NCBI GenBank assembly: GCA_029204225.1
Contig: CM055098.1
Span: forward strand, 1,427,106-1,491,105
From: Diphasiastrum complanatum
Lineage: Eukaryota > Streptophyta > Lycopodiopsida > Lycopodiales > Lycopodiaceae
Length of the DNA stretch: 64,000 nt
Direction: 5' to 3'
Shown: one piece after another, positions 55,742-64,000 of the stretch
Layout of the letters: every line of letters begins with the position of its first letter
How positions within the stretch are numbered: the stretch's first letter is position 1
Notes under the pieces: model-generated
Told to the model about the DNA's origin: nothing
Seen by the model: the letters and a program-made list of their open reading frames with translations, nothing else
The model's database searches: none
Position numbers and translations under genes: made by a program

Positions 55742-56407
55742 ATGACCAACTGCTGCTTTATCTTTGGCGAAACAGGACATTTCATGGCTGACTGTAAAGT
55801 TAAAAAACAATACCATGCAGAATGTCTCGACTGTGTTCGCAAACACAACTTCAAAGACTGTCCTAAACAACCTAACAGGATCCTTCCATCACGTCATATC
55901 ACATCTGAACCTATTAGAGTTCTTACTAGAGCACAACACCAACAACAAGAACAGCAGCAAAACCATGGACAATCAGCTGACCCACATGGAAGCCATTTGA
56001 CGGCCTCCACATTACCAAAAGATTACCCAGACCCAAAAGTGGAACAAAGGCAATACAACAAATTTCGAGATGAATTTTTGCGAGAGAAAGAACATACAGA
56101 CAGTCCGTTATCAGCTCATATCCCCGAAAAGGAGCAATACCTCCAAGGATTTGAAGTATTTTCTGACCTCCTGAAAGCTCAACTCACAATGTCGTTCCAT
56201 ATTGCTATCAAATCCTTCACCGGACTTCAACGTTATATCCATCGTAGTTTTCAGCTGCCTCCTATTCCTGATGAACAACGAAAATCAGACGTCAATATAA
56301 TGGCTTTGTCATTGGCAAAGTCATGGGACTTCAATACCCTCAATCAACCACGATATAAACTTCGTATGGCTGATCAACGAGTTACCGACCCTGCTGGTCA
56401 TTTATAA
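55742..56407 (+). CDS. Gypsy gag-pol linker with two more zinc-knuckle-like motifs and RT-leading region
   Basis: Open for 221 codons. CCFIFGETGHFMADC is a knuckle whose second Cys has become Phe; CLDCVRKHNFKDC is intact (C-x2-C-x3-H-x4-C). Then a Q/E-rich stretch and TLNQPRYKLRMADQRVTDP, the strand before the protease core. With the two upstream knuckles this makes four zinc-binding motifs in one gag, which is unusual. Confidence 0.65.
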   Translation: MTNCCFIFGETGHFMADCKVKKQYHAECLDCVRKHNFKDCPKQPNRILPSRHITSEPIRVLTRAQHQQQEQQQNHGQSADPHGSHLTASTLPKDYPDPKVEQRQYNKFRDEFLREKEHTDSPLSAHIPEKEQYLQGFEVFSDLLKAQLTMSFHIAIKSFTGLQRYIHRSFQLPPIPDEQRKSDVNIMALSLAKSWDFNTLNQPRYKLRMADQRVTDPAGHL

Positions 56408-56600
56408 AATATAAAAGTTCGAATAGCAAGTGTCAAGTTTATTATCGATTGTGTCATCTTAGACCTACCAGAAGATGCCAATATGTATAAACTCCTTCTT
56501 GATACACCCTAGCTCTAGATGGCAGGTGTTGTTCAAGACTGGAAGAACAACAAAATTACCGTTGGCAACCATGATAAATGAGTCACGGTTGACTCAAATG
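56335..56600 (+). pseudogene. Gypsy aspartic protease, decayed
   Basis: KVRIASVKFIIDCVILDLPED and KLLLDTP, stop, then MAGVVQDWKNNKITVGN give the C-terminal half of the protease (f-vl-l----YdlLLG-pWL). The active-site Asp motif itself is not visible. Two stop codons occur. Confidence 0.5.
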
Positions 56601-56737
56601 GCCATGTCAAGCCCGCCAAGGTATACGATGATTGGTCATCCACAACATATGACGAATCAGATAGTGTCCCGATCCAACCAAAAAGTCACTATACACGAAC
56701 CACAGACATAATCAATTGGGGCCATGCACTAGCTACC

Positions 56738-58324
56738 GTGGATTGTGCGGATTCCAATCGATGTCGTATCGAAACGGCTGCAGAAGATGTGGATATTCTT
56801 CCATCTTCTATGGACATTGACACACCCATCATCCCCCTTATAATGATAGACCCCATTCCTATAGCTTGGTGCCCAGGAGAACCTTGTGTCTCTACTGCCC
56901 ATGTTTCGAAAGAAGGTATTCTTTCCATGGATGATGTTGAAATGACGGATGATCATGTACTCCTCTATCTAGATGCTCAACGTTATCCGTCCAAAGTCAT
57001 TCCTAAGGAGATCAAGTCACCAGGACCGTTGGCTCATGTCCAACTAACATCCAAAGTACCAAACACACAAGCATATAGGCCCAAAACCAAAGTATATACT
57101 TGGGACGTGTATCCCGACGAAGTCTGGGATACAATCAACGATGATATGGTAAGTGAGGCCACAACACCACCCATTCAAAAACCACAGAAACCTTGGTCAC
57201 AAAAAAATAACATTATTGATACAAAATTAACCAAGCGACAAAAACAGATGCGTGCGAAGCTTAAACAGCCAATCAAGCCCTTGTCAGAGGGGACAGACAA
57301 CAAACACTCCGACAAAGCTTCCACGTCTGGTAAAGAATCACCTCAAATGATTCCTAAAGTCCCAGAACATTTTGTGGACCCACCTTTCGATCTTCCACAG
57401 AAGTTCAAAGACTTTACACTGGATGACGTTGTTATCCAGTTACCGCAGCCACATCGGGAACCTACACCAAGTTCCAATTCCTTTGAAGGACCCGCTAAGA
57501 CAATTCCACTAAACCTTAAAGATCTTCGAATTCTTCTAGAAGACAATGCTAAGCCTATAAGGGCTAAACCTTACCGCATTAACCTAGTCTATTGTAAGAG
57601 GATCGACGAAGATATTAAGAAATTGCTGGATGTTGGCTTCATTTATGAAGTCCAACATACTGATTGGGTATCACCCATTGTGGTTGTACCCAAGAAAAAT
57701 GGCAAGCTTTGTATCTGTGTTGACCTCAAGAACCTTAATGCGGTTACGAAGAAAGACCATTTTCCCTTGCCGCTAACGACCCAAATATTAGAGGAAATGG
57801 CAGGAGCTGAAGCTTTCAGCTTCTTGGATGGGTTCAGCGGCTATTTCCTTGTTCAAATAGCCCCTGAAGATAAACATAAAACGACTTTTGCCACAGAGAG
57901 CGGCATTAACGCTTATAACGTTATGTCTTTTGGCTTATGTAACACCCCCTCAACATTCCAACGGGTCATGCAACTGGCCTTTCAAGATCTATTACATCGG
58001 ATCGTGGAGATTTATCTCGACGATCTAGGTGTACATTCTTCCGCTGCTACGCACCTAGATGCCTTGGAGAAAATCTTTATTTGCTGTTGTAGGTTCGGCA
58101 TCTCACTAAACCCTAATAAATGCCAAATATGGGTCACCCACGGGGTTGTACTCGGGCATATAATATCAAAGGACGGTATTTCTACCGACCCGGCAAAAAT
58201 CAAGGTTATCGTGGACATGCCCCTACCTGCAACAGTGAAGGAAGTATATGTCTTTCTCGGTCATACCAACTACTATCGCATCTTTATAAATGACTATGCC
58301 GACAAGGCACGTCTCGTTTATTAG
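56738..58324 (+). CDS. Gypsy pol: linker and reverse transcriptase
   Basis: A 528-codon open frame. A 250-residue linker precedes the RT: KPIRAKPYRINLVYCKRID, DVGFIYEVQHTDWVSPIVVVPKKNGK, CVDLKNLNAVTKKDHFPLP, FSFLDGFSGYFLVQI, TTFATESGINAYNVMSFGLC, PSTFQRVMQLAFQD and IYLDDLGVHS. Catalytic aspartates are present in LDGFSGY and in the YLDD box. The frame ends at TAG 58322 with FINDYADKARLVY, just before the RNase H connection; a frameshift lies there. Confidence 0.9.
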   Translation: MDCADSNRCRIETAAEDVDILPSSMDIDTPIIPLIMIDPIPIAWCPGEPCVSTAHVSKEGILSMDDVEMTDDHVLLYLDAQRYPSKVIPKEIKSPGPLAHVQLTSKVPNTQAYRPKTKVYTWDVYPDEVWDTINDDMVSEATTPPIQKPQKPWSQKNNIIDTKLTKRQKQMRAKLKQPIKPLSEGTDNKHSDKASTSGKESPQMIPKVPEHFVDPPFDLPQKFKDFTLDDVVIQLPQPHREPTPSSNSFEGPAKTIPLNLKDLRILLEDNAKPIRAKPYRINLVYCKRIDEDIKKLLDVGFIYEVQHTDWVSPIVVVPKKNGKLCICVDLKNLNAVTKKDHFPLPLTTQILEEMAGAEAFSFLDGFSGYFLVQIAPEDKHKTTFATESGINAYNVMSFGLCNTPSTFQRVMQLAFQDLLHRIVEIYLDDLGVHSSAATHLDALEKIFICCCRFGISLNPNKCQIWVTHGVVLGHIISKDGISTDPAKIKVIVDMPLPATVKEVYVFLGHTNYYRIFINDYADKARLVY

Positions 58325-58326
58325 TT

Positions 58327-58803
58327 GTGGTAGATCCTTGCTGGACCGAAGAACGAATTAAGGCCTTTGAGGAGTTGAAGACTACACTCACAACGGCTCC
58401 CATACTCTGCTTGTCAGATTACACGAAAGAATTCCATGTGCATACTGAAGCAAGTAAGTATGCCATTGGGGGTCTTCTTGCACAACTGCGCGAGTATGGC
58501 AAGGACTTTCCCATACGTTTCTTAAGCAGGCAACTGGTGTCTGCTGAAGTAAACTATACCACTACCGAGAGAGAAGCATTGGCAATGGTCTATGCGGTAC
58601 AACAACTATGACATTATTTATTAGGCCAGACCTTTGCTTTCTACACAGACCATCAAGCACTCCTATATATCGTTAATAAGTCCTGTAAGAAGGGACGAAT
58701 AGCTCAATGGCTACTAATTTTGGAGGAATTTAATTTCCGTATAGTCGTTCGGAAAGGGTCCCAACATTTCATGGCAGATCACCTTTCCAGACTACCAAGT
58801 GCT
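58327..58803 (+). pseudogene. Gypsy RNase H with an altered catalytic residue
   Basis: FEELKTTLTTAPIL and FHVHTEASKYAIGGLLAQ open the domain; TTTEREALAMVYAVQQL ends at TGA 58609; HYLLGQTFAFYTDHQALLYI and FRIVVRKGSQHFMADHLSRLP follow. The first catalytic Asp (T-D-A-S in the family) is Glu here. The other acidic positions (E of TEREAL, D of FYTDHQ and MADHLSR) are present. Ends at TAA 58804. Confidence 0.82.
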
Positions 58804-58806
58804 TAA

Positions 58807-60156
58807 AAAGCAACTGCACCAGTCAACGATGATCTTCCTGATGCATGCCTTTTTCAGATCGATGCCACACCCCTACGGGCGAAGGAGATCACTCAGTTCC
58901 TCACAACAGGCCGACTAAAAGAAGGCCTGAGTACAACGAAAAAAAGAATTTTTTTAATAAAAGCAGCGCCCTTTCAGTTAATTGGGGGACAACTTTACAA
59001 AAGGGGCGTTGACGACATTATTCAACAATGTGCTTATGAATCTGAGATACAACCGATAATATCTCAGGCTCATGAGGGCATTGGAGGTGGCCACTTTTCT
59101 GCTGAAGCCACATCGAAGATTATCCTTCGAGCAGTATTGTGGTGGCCATCTTTGTTTAAAGACACGTTTGTTGTCATTAAAGCATGTGATGTCTGTCAAA
59201 GAGCAAAGAAAAATACCACAACAGACTTCACACCATTGACTCTCATTATAGAAGGCGAAGCCTTCCATAAGTGGGGGATTGACTTTGTTGGACCCATCAG
59301 TCCAGCAGCGAAACATACCCGATCTCAATACATCCTCATAGCCACAGATTACGCCACTAAGTGGGCGAGCAACGAAGGACGCCAACGCAAAAACAGTTGC
59401 ACGTTTCTTTACGAAAACATTATTACCCGTTTTGGCTGTCCCATTGAGCTTGTTAGTGATCGCGACACACATTTTTTAAATGATTTCATTGATAATCTCC
59501 TACGCCATTACCTTGTCGTTCACAGAAAAAGTACACCATACTATCCTAGGTGTAATGGCCAGGCTGAATCAACTAACAAGACGATCTATAAAATTCTAAC
59601 CAAGATAGTTGAAACCAGTTGCTCTGATTGGGAAACAAAACTTTTCTCAGCTATCTGGGCTTACCGCACCACCCCGAAGAAAGCCATTGGGTGGGTAACC
59701 CCTTTCCACTTAGTATACGGTCAAAAAGCGGTAATGCCCGTAGAATTCTTAGTACCTTCGCTAAGAGTTACGGAGGCTTTTTCAACAGATCTTTGTAAAA
59801 AAGCTTCAATCAAACAACAAGTCAAAACCAGGCTATTTACGTTAGCCCAGTTATGCGAGATAAGACTAATATCTTATCACGCACAACTAGTTAACAAACG
59901 ACGCCAAAAAGCTTGGCATGACCGTCACTTGCGCAATAAAGATCTACATTTAGGTGACCAGGTACTTCTTTATACATCAAAGAAGCACCAAGGCAAGGTG
60001 AAGTTCAGAAGTGAAGGGCCATACGTTATTAACAAAATATTTCCTAATGGTGCAGTCCAGTTACAAACACTTGACGAGACACTCCTAGACACTGTCGTAA
60101 ACGATGGTCGTCTACGGCGGTACTACGAAGAGTTGTTCTTTGTTGACCCAATTTAG
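58807..60156 (+). CDS. Gypsy integrase
   Basis: Continuous 449-codon frame (first ATG 59137). H-x6-H then C-x2-C zinc motif: HEGIGGGH ... CDVCQRAK. Catalytic triad: KWGIDFVGPISP (D), ELVSDRDTHFLNDF (D) and YYPRCNGQAESTNK (E), all intact. The C-terminal GDQVLLYTSKKHQGKVKFR motif is the GPY/F-type domain; GPYVINKIFPNGAVQLQ follows. No chromodomain after it. This is the best-preserved protein of the element. Confidence 0.9.
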   Translation, partial: KATAPVNDDLPDACLFQIDATPLRAKEITQFLTTGRLKEGLSTTKKRIFLIKAAPFQLIGGQLYKRGVDDIIQQCAYESEIQPIISQAHEGIGGGHFSAEATSKIILRAVLWWPSLFKDTFVVIKACDVCQRAKKNTTTDFTPLTLIIEGEAFHKWGIDFVGPISPAAKHTRSQYILIATDYATKWASNEGRQRKNSCTFLYENIITRFGCPIELVSDRDTHFLNDFIDNLLRHYLVVHRKSTPYYPRCNGQAESTNKTIYKILTKIVETSCSDWETKLFSAIWAYRTTPKKAIGWVTPFHLVYGQKAVMPVEFLVPSLRVTEAFSTDLCKKASIKQQVKTRLFTLAQLCEIRLISYHAQLVNKRRQKAWHDRHLRNKDLHLGDQVLLYTSKKHQGKVKFRSEGPYVINKIFPNGAVQLQTLDETLLDTVVNDGRLRRYYEELFFVDPI

Positions 60157-60547
60157 GATCTTTTCCCTTGATGATAAAAAAAAAAATGTTTTTAATGTTA
60201 TTTTATTCCTTTCCTTGTACATCTCGCCTATTGTTCATCTCGTTCCTTGTTTATACTTCATATCATTACTTATGTACATTCTATGCATTTTTTTTCTTTT
60301 TTTCTTCTGGTCATACTCATGGGTCATGGGTGTTCTAGATTGACAACTAATAGGCTACACCTTAGGAAATCATTCTCACACTGCGGCCACCTCATCTCTG
60401 TCTCACTGGTATCTCAGGGTAACCAACATTCCTGGAGATACACCTCTTTTATAAGAACTTTTACTCTGAGCTACAATCCTATTTTCCTTGGAGTTTTTCA
60501 CTTGCATCAAACAGATCCATTTATGCATCATGAGATTTTTCTCAAAT

Positions 60548-61010
60548 CTCAACCGAAGTGCCTCTGTCCAATCTCGATCGAAGCAATTCCTTCAGATCTC
60601 AACCGGAGCCTTCCTTCAGATCTCGACCAAAGCGGTTCTATCAAATCTTGTCCGAAGCAGTTCCTTCAGATCTCGACCGGAGCCTTCCTTCAGATCTCGA
60701 CCGAAGTAGCTCTGTCCAATCTCGACCAAAGCAGTTCCTTCAGATCTCGACCGGAGCCTTCCTTCAGATCTCGACCGAACCGGTTTTGTCAAATCTCGAC
60801 CGAAGCAGTTCTTTCGAATCTCGACTGGAGCCTTTCTTCAGATCTCCACCGAAGCAGTTCTATCAGATTTCGACCGAAGCCGTTCCTTCATATCTCGACC
60901 GGAGCCTTCCTTCGAATCTCGACCGGAGCAGTTCTGTGAGATCTCAACCGGAGTTCCCTATTAAATCTCAACCAGAGCAGTCATTTCGAATCTCGATCGG
61001 AGGACATACA
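60548..61010 (+). repeat. Minisatellite of the leader family, after integrase
   Basis: About 18 units of TCTCGACCGGAGCCTTCC type with spacing near 24 bases, the same core as at 53310-54110. Confidence 0.9.
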
Positions 61011-61634
61011 TTCGAATTTTACGAACCGGCACGTCCCATCTCCCTTGCAACCAGACGACGGCGACAATAAATGCCCTCTCACCGAAGCCATTCGCACCTC
61101 AGCGAAGTGCGAAACTCAAGCGTTTTCTGGCGACGATCTGCGGCGATCTTCCTGCTCTTGACACCGATCCTGGCGCTCAACTGTTCAATCCGTCCGTCAT
61201 CATCTTCACACCATCTCACCATCGTTATCACTCCCTTATGAGCGCCATCACCGAAACCTTTAACACAAACGTTGCCGGCAGAATACCTTATATCTCAAAT
61301 TTCGCATGCTGAGGGGTAGTGTCACACGAGCACTTATCATGCTCTCGTCACACTATTGAACATCCTACAATCACAATCACAAACCATACACCTTCAACCT
61401 GCTTCATCCTTGAAAGATACACATCCATAACATTAAAACCATTGTCAAACACCTCCACTTCCTCCTATTCCACTCGCCATCTTCTTAACTCGACCTCACT
61501 CTGTTCACCCACCTTTACTTCATCACCCACACCACTCTACCCAACACAGCCATCTTCCACATAACTCCCTTTCCAAACTCGTTCATACATCCCTCCCCCC
61601 ACACTTTCCAAACCATTCTGCACCGCCACTTCCC
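61010..61634. other. Interval between minisatellite blocks
   Basis: A GAGGGGTAG purine run at about 61312 is followed by TGTCACACGAGC, whose end is mirrored by TGCTCTCGTCACAC at 61341, forming a small hairpin. C/A-rich sequence to 61630. No coding signal. Confidence 0.4.
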
Positions 61635-61930
61635 ATCTCAACCGGAGCCCCCTCCAACACTCGACTGAAGTCCTCCTTTCACATCTCAACCGAAGCCACT
61701 CCATCATATCTCAACCGGAGCCCAACCCTTCACATCTCAACCGAAGCCACTCCATCAGATCTCAACCGGAGCCCAACCCTTCACATCTCACCCGAAGCCA
61801 CTCCATCAGATCTCAACCGGAGCCCAACCCTTCACCTCTCGCTCGAAGCCACTCCATCAGATCTCAACCGGAGCCCAACCCTTCACATCTCAACCGACGC
61901 CCTTTCCACTGTCTCAGATATCAACCGAAG
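61635..61930 (+). repeat. Third block of the same minisatellite
   Basis: A longer unit (about 50 bases) of CATCTCAACCGAAGCCACTCCATCAGA plus ATCTCAACCGGAGCCCAACCCTTCA repeated about six times, higher identity than the other blocks, suggesting recent amplification. Confidence 0.9.
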
Positions 61931-61969
61931 CAGTTTTTTTCAAAACCCTCCTTCTTCCATTTTCCAACC

Positions 61970-64000
61970 ATGTCGTCCAACCCCAGTTCAAGTTCAGATG
62001 ATCCCGAAGCAAGCAAGCTCGACATCCAGCTGTGCAAGCTTGACCTTACAGAGATGCAGACCTAGTACCAGCAGGCGGAGTCCTTCTTCAAGAAAATCGA
62101 ATTTCAGATCCCTATCTTGACAGGTTATCAAAGCCCCTATCTGGTACACATGGCATATGCCAATTATCATACCACGACAAGATCGTGTCAGATCATAGTT
62201 CCCCCTATCAGGAATTATGTCTATAACGTATCCTTTGCGGCAGCTGACTTGCAACCTTATGGTTTCCCATGAGGGCCAAACACTGTCACACGGACACTCC
62301 AGAAGATAGAGCGAACGACATATTTCAAATATATTGATCCCTCTGTGACCAAGTGGAAGAACAAGGATGGGTACAGGCTAGAAGCAATCAACGATAAGCA
62401 ACTTCAAGCAGCATGTGCATATCTCACTAGATGCACACAAAAGCCTCGAATGAAAGTGCTGAGGGTACCCATGTCCCTGTTTCACATGATGGCAGATTCA
62501 CGACTGCATGCCCATAACCTCTATGATTGGGTATAGTTTGCTTCGAATTGTCTTCATGAGTGCATTAAGCACAAGTAGCCTATCACGATATTAGGATATC
62601 TGATAACAGATATCACTCTGCATCAAGTACAAAACGGGCCCAAGCTCCAACAACAACTGCAGCTTGCGGAAAAGGCATGGGATATTCCCATTGAACACAA
62701 GAAGCCCAAGCGTGCAAGGACAACTTCACCATCGGGGTCCTAGGCCAAACGAGTCAACACCAGTATCTTCTCTCTGGTATAAAGCCAAGAAGCCCACCCC
62801 AGAATTCACAAACAGTTGCAACCTCCGGAGCTCAATATGCAGATACCTCAAGGGCTCAGTTGCCAGGTACACGGCAACAACGAAGACAAGAGAAGCTTCA
62901 AGCTGGGAGCACATCACCAGTGGGATCAGTTTCACATGGTTCCATGTCAGATGGTGGCAGCTCGTCCACAGCATCCCAACAACACTCGTCACTCTCACAT
63001 GTCATCGACGGGGGTGATGGAGCAACTACATCCACATTGGCACCTGACACGACAGTACCTCAAGTCCCAAGTCAGCCATATGAAGCCACCACCCACCCAC
63101 ACTGATTACAACGCCAACGCCACCAACATCACCACTGGCACAAGTTCTTGGGGGGGGAGGATTGGGGATATCCAGTCCCCAAGACACGGGAGCAACCCAA
63201 CAGTCACAAGATCAACAATCACAAGCCCAACAAGTCCACATATTGGACACATCTCAATATTTTGATGTTGCGGACCTGATGGAGATAAGCGACGACGAAC
63301 CAGAAAAGGGGAAGCAGCCAGGAAGAAGTCAGACACTTCCACCTCCACCTCCACCTTCATCTTCAGTTCTAACACCACGCCTATTTTGGTTTAGCCTCAC
63401 CATCCCACACCCCCGATCAGTACCCAACCCTCTCTAACCCTGAAAAGCTCACTGAAGTAGCCAAACGCTAAATGATTGGCCTATCCGAAACGAGCTACCA
63501 CATGCATTGGTTGGTGAGCCAACATCAAGTTCTAGAGAGCAAGGTCCAACATCAAGACCAAGAGATTGCGCGATATCAAAGGATGGCCAAAGAAAAAGAA
63601 AAAGAGGCAGTAGAAAGCAGATCCGTGATGGCCGGGCAGAAATCCACCTTGGAAGAGGCCCAGCAGCAACTGAAGCACTAGATGGTCCAAATCGTCCAAG
63701 TACGAGATGGATCGTCAGGTGCAATGACAGTCAATTCTCCTCCAGTCAAGCCCAAGGACATTCAAATCCAGGCCCCACAGGCCTCAGCCATCCGGATGGA
63801 GAAATACATAAGGCTGATCCAAGAGCGAGAGGCCGATAAAAAGAATTTTGAAAACATTGTGGCGAAACAAGAGAAGATCATCCTGGAGTCCCAGAAGCAG
63901 CTGAAAGAAACAACGAAGGCCCTGCAGCAAGTCTTGGACAAGGTGAACCAATTATGGGACACGGCGTGCAAGGCCCAAGCAGGTGCTCACATAACGAAGC
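61970..64000 (+). pseudogene. Gypsy extra 3' ORF (coiled-coil rich), decayed, runs off the window
   Basis: From ATG 61970 one frame stays protein-like for about 270 codons, broken by TAG/TGA/TAA at 62063, 62270, 62534, 62576, 62741 and 62777. FFKKIEFQIPILTGYQSPYL, KWKNKDGYRLEAIN, MSLFHMMADSRLHAHNLYDW and YLITDITLHQVQ resemble the plant transposon proteins encoded by the 3' ORF of Athila-like elements. A Ser/Pro-rich stretch follows, then from 63472 a long coiled coil (HQVLESKVQHQDQEIARYQ, RLIQEREADKKNFENIV) to the window edge. Function unknown in all such elements. Confidence 0.6.

Larger units (their letters stand above)
53191..64000 (+). mobile_element. Ty3/Gypsy element without chromodomain, with extra 3' ORF (runs off the window)
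   Basis: Order: PBS, repeat-rich leader, gag (54163-55308), zinc knuckles (55190-55880), protease (56335-56600), RT (57500-58324), RNase H (58327-58803), integrase (58807-60156), repeat blocks, then a long non-canonical ORF (61970 onward). The lack of a chromodomain after the integrase and the extra ORF place it with the Tat/Athila side of plant Gypsy elements. Pol has one frameshift and two stops; gag has three stops. The 3' LTR is outside the window. Confidence 0.85.

Overview
This is nuclear DNA of a land plant. Every host gene fragment I recognise has a plant counterpart: a mitochondrial/plastid S-adenosylmethionine carrier, an RTE1/TMEM222-type protein, an STP-type hexose transporter and a quinone oxidoreductase. 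The rest is mostly retrotransposon DNA and long microsatellites. Kilobase-sized introns, many layers of nested Copia and Gypsy debris and a decayed Penelope-like element with a GIY-YIG domain suggest a large, repeat-rich genome, perhaps a fern or other non-seed plant. That taxonomic guess is inference only. No rRNA, tRNA or CRISPR feature was found.

Layout. (1) 1-2440: decayed Penelope-like retroelement, plus strand, GIY-YIG remnant upstream of the reverse transcriptase. (2) 3364-19825: ten consecutive exons of the S-adenosylmethionine carrier gene, plus strand, intact to the stop codon, every intron GT-AG; the N-terminal exons are not in the window. Intron 2 (6.3 kb) holds a LINE ORF1-like relic, two Gypsy fragments and a stray first exon of a quinone oxidoreductase. 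Intron 4 (5.6 kb) holds the C-terminal half of a hAT transposase with its own introns. (3) 20.6-24.5 kb: compound microsatellites, then a cluster of broken host-gene fragments (RTE1-like, STP-like) around a degenerate tandem repeat. (4) 26.2-28.0 kb: Gypsy relics on the minus strand. (5) 28.46-30.07 kb: an intron-containing, broken gene of a family I cannot name. (6) 30.07-34.09 kb: Copia element with a 5' LTR but no 3' end. (7) 36-42 kb: isolated LTRs, primer-binding sites and gag/integrase scraps. (8) 42.1-49.4 kb: a Copia element (plus strand) split by a complete LTR-bounded Copia (minus strand, 42763-48696) whose integrase core is deleted. (9) 49.66-51.70 kb: a third Copia fragment. (10) 51.7-64 kb: a long Ty3/Gypsy element without chromodomain (LTR, tRNA-type PBS, gag, protease, RT, RNase H, integrase, then a long extra coiled-coil ORF), with one minisatellite family on both sides of gag-pol.

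Only the carrier gene looks like a working host gene. Everything else is mobile DNA or captured fragments in various states of decay. The observations most worth follow-up are the unnamed gene at 28.5-30.1 kb, the Penelope-like element, the host-gene fragment cluster at 22.8-23.7 kb and the repeat-flanked Gypsy element at the right end.
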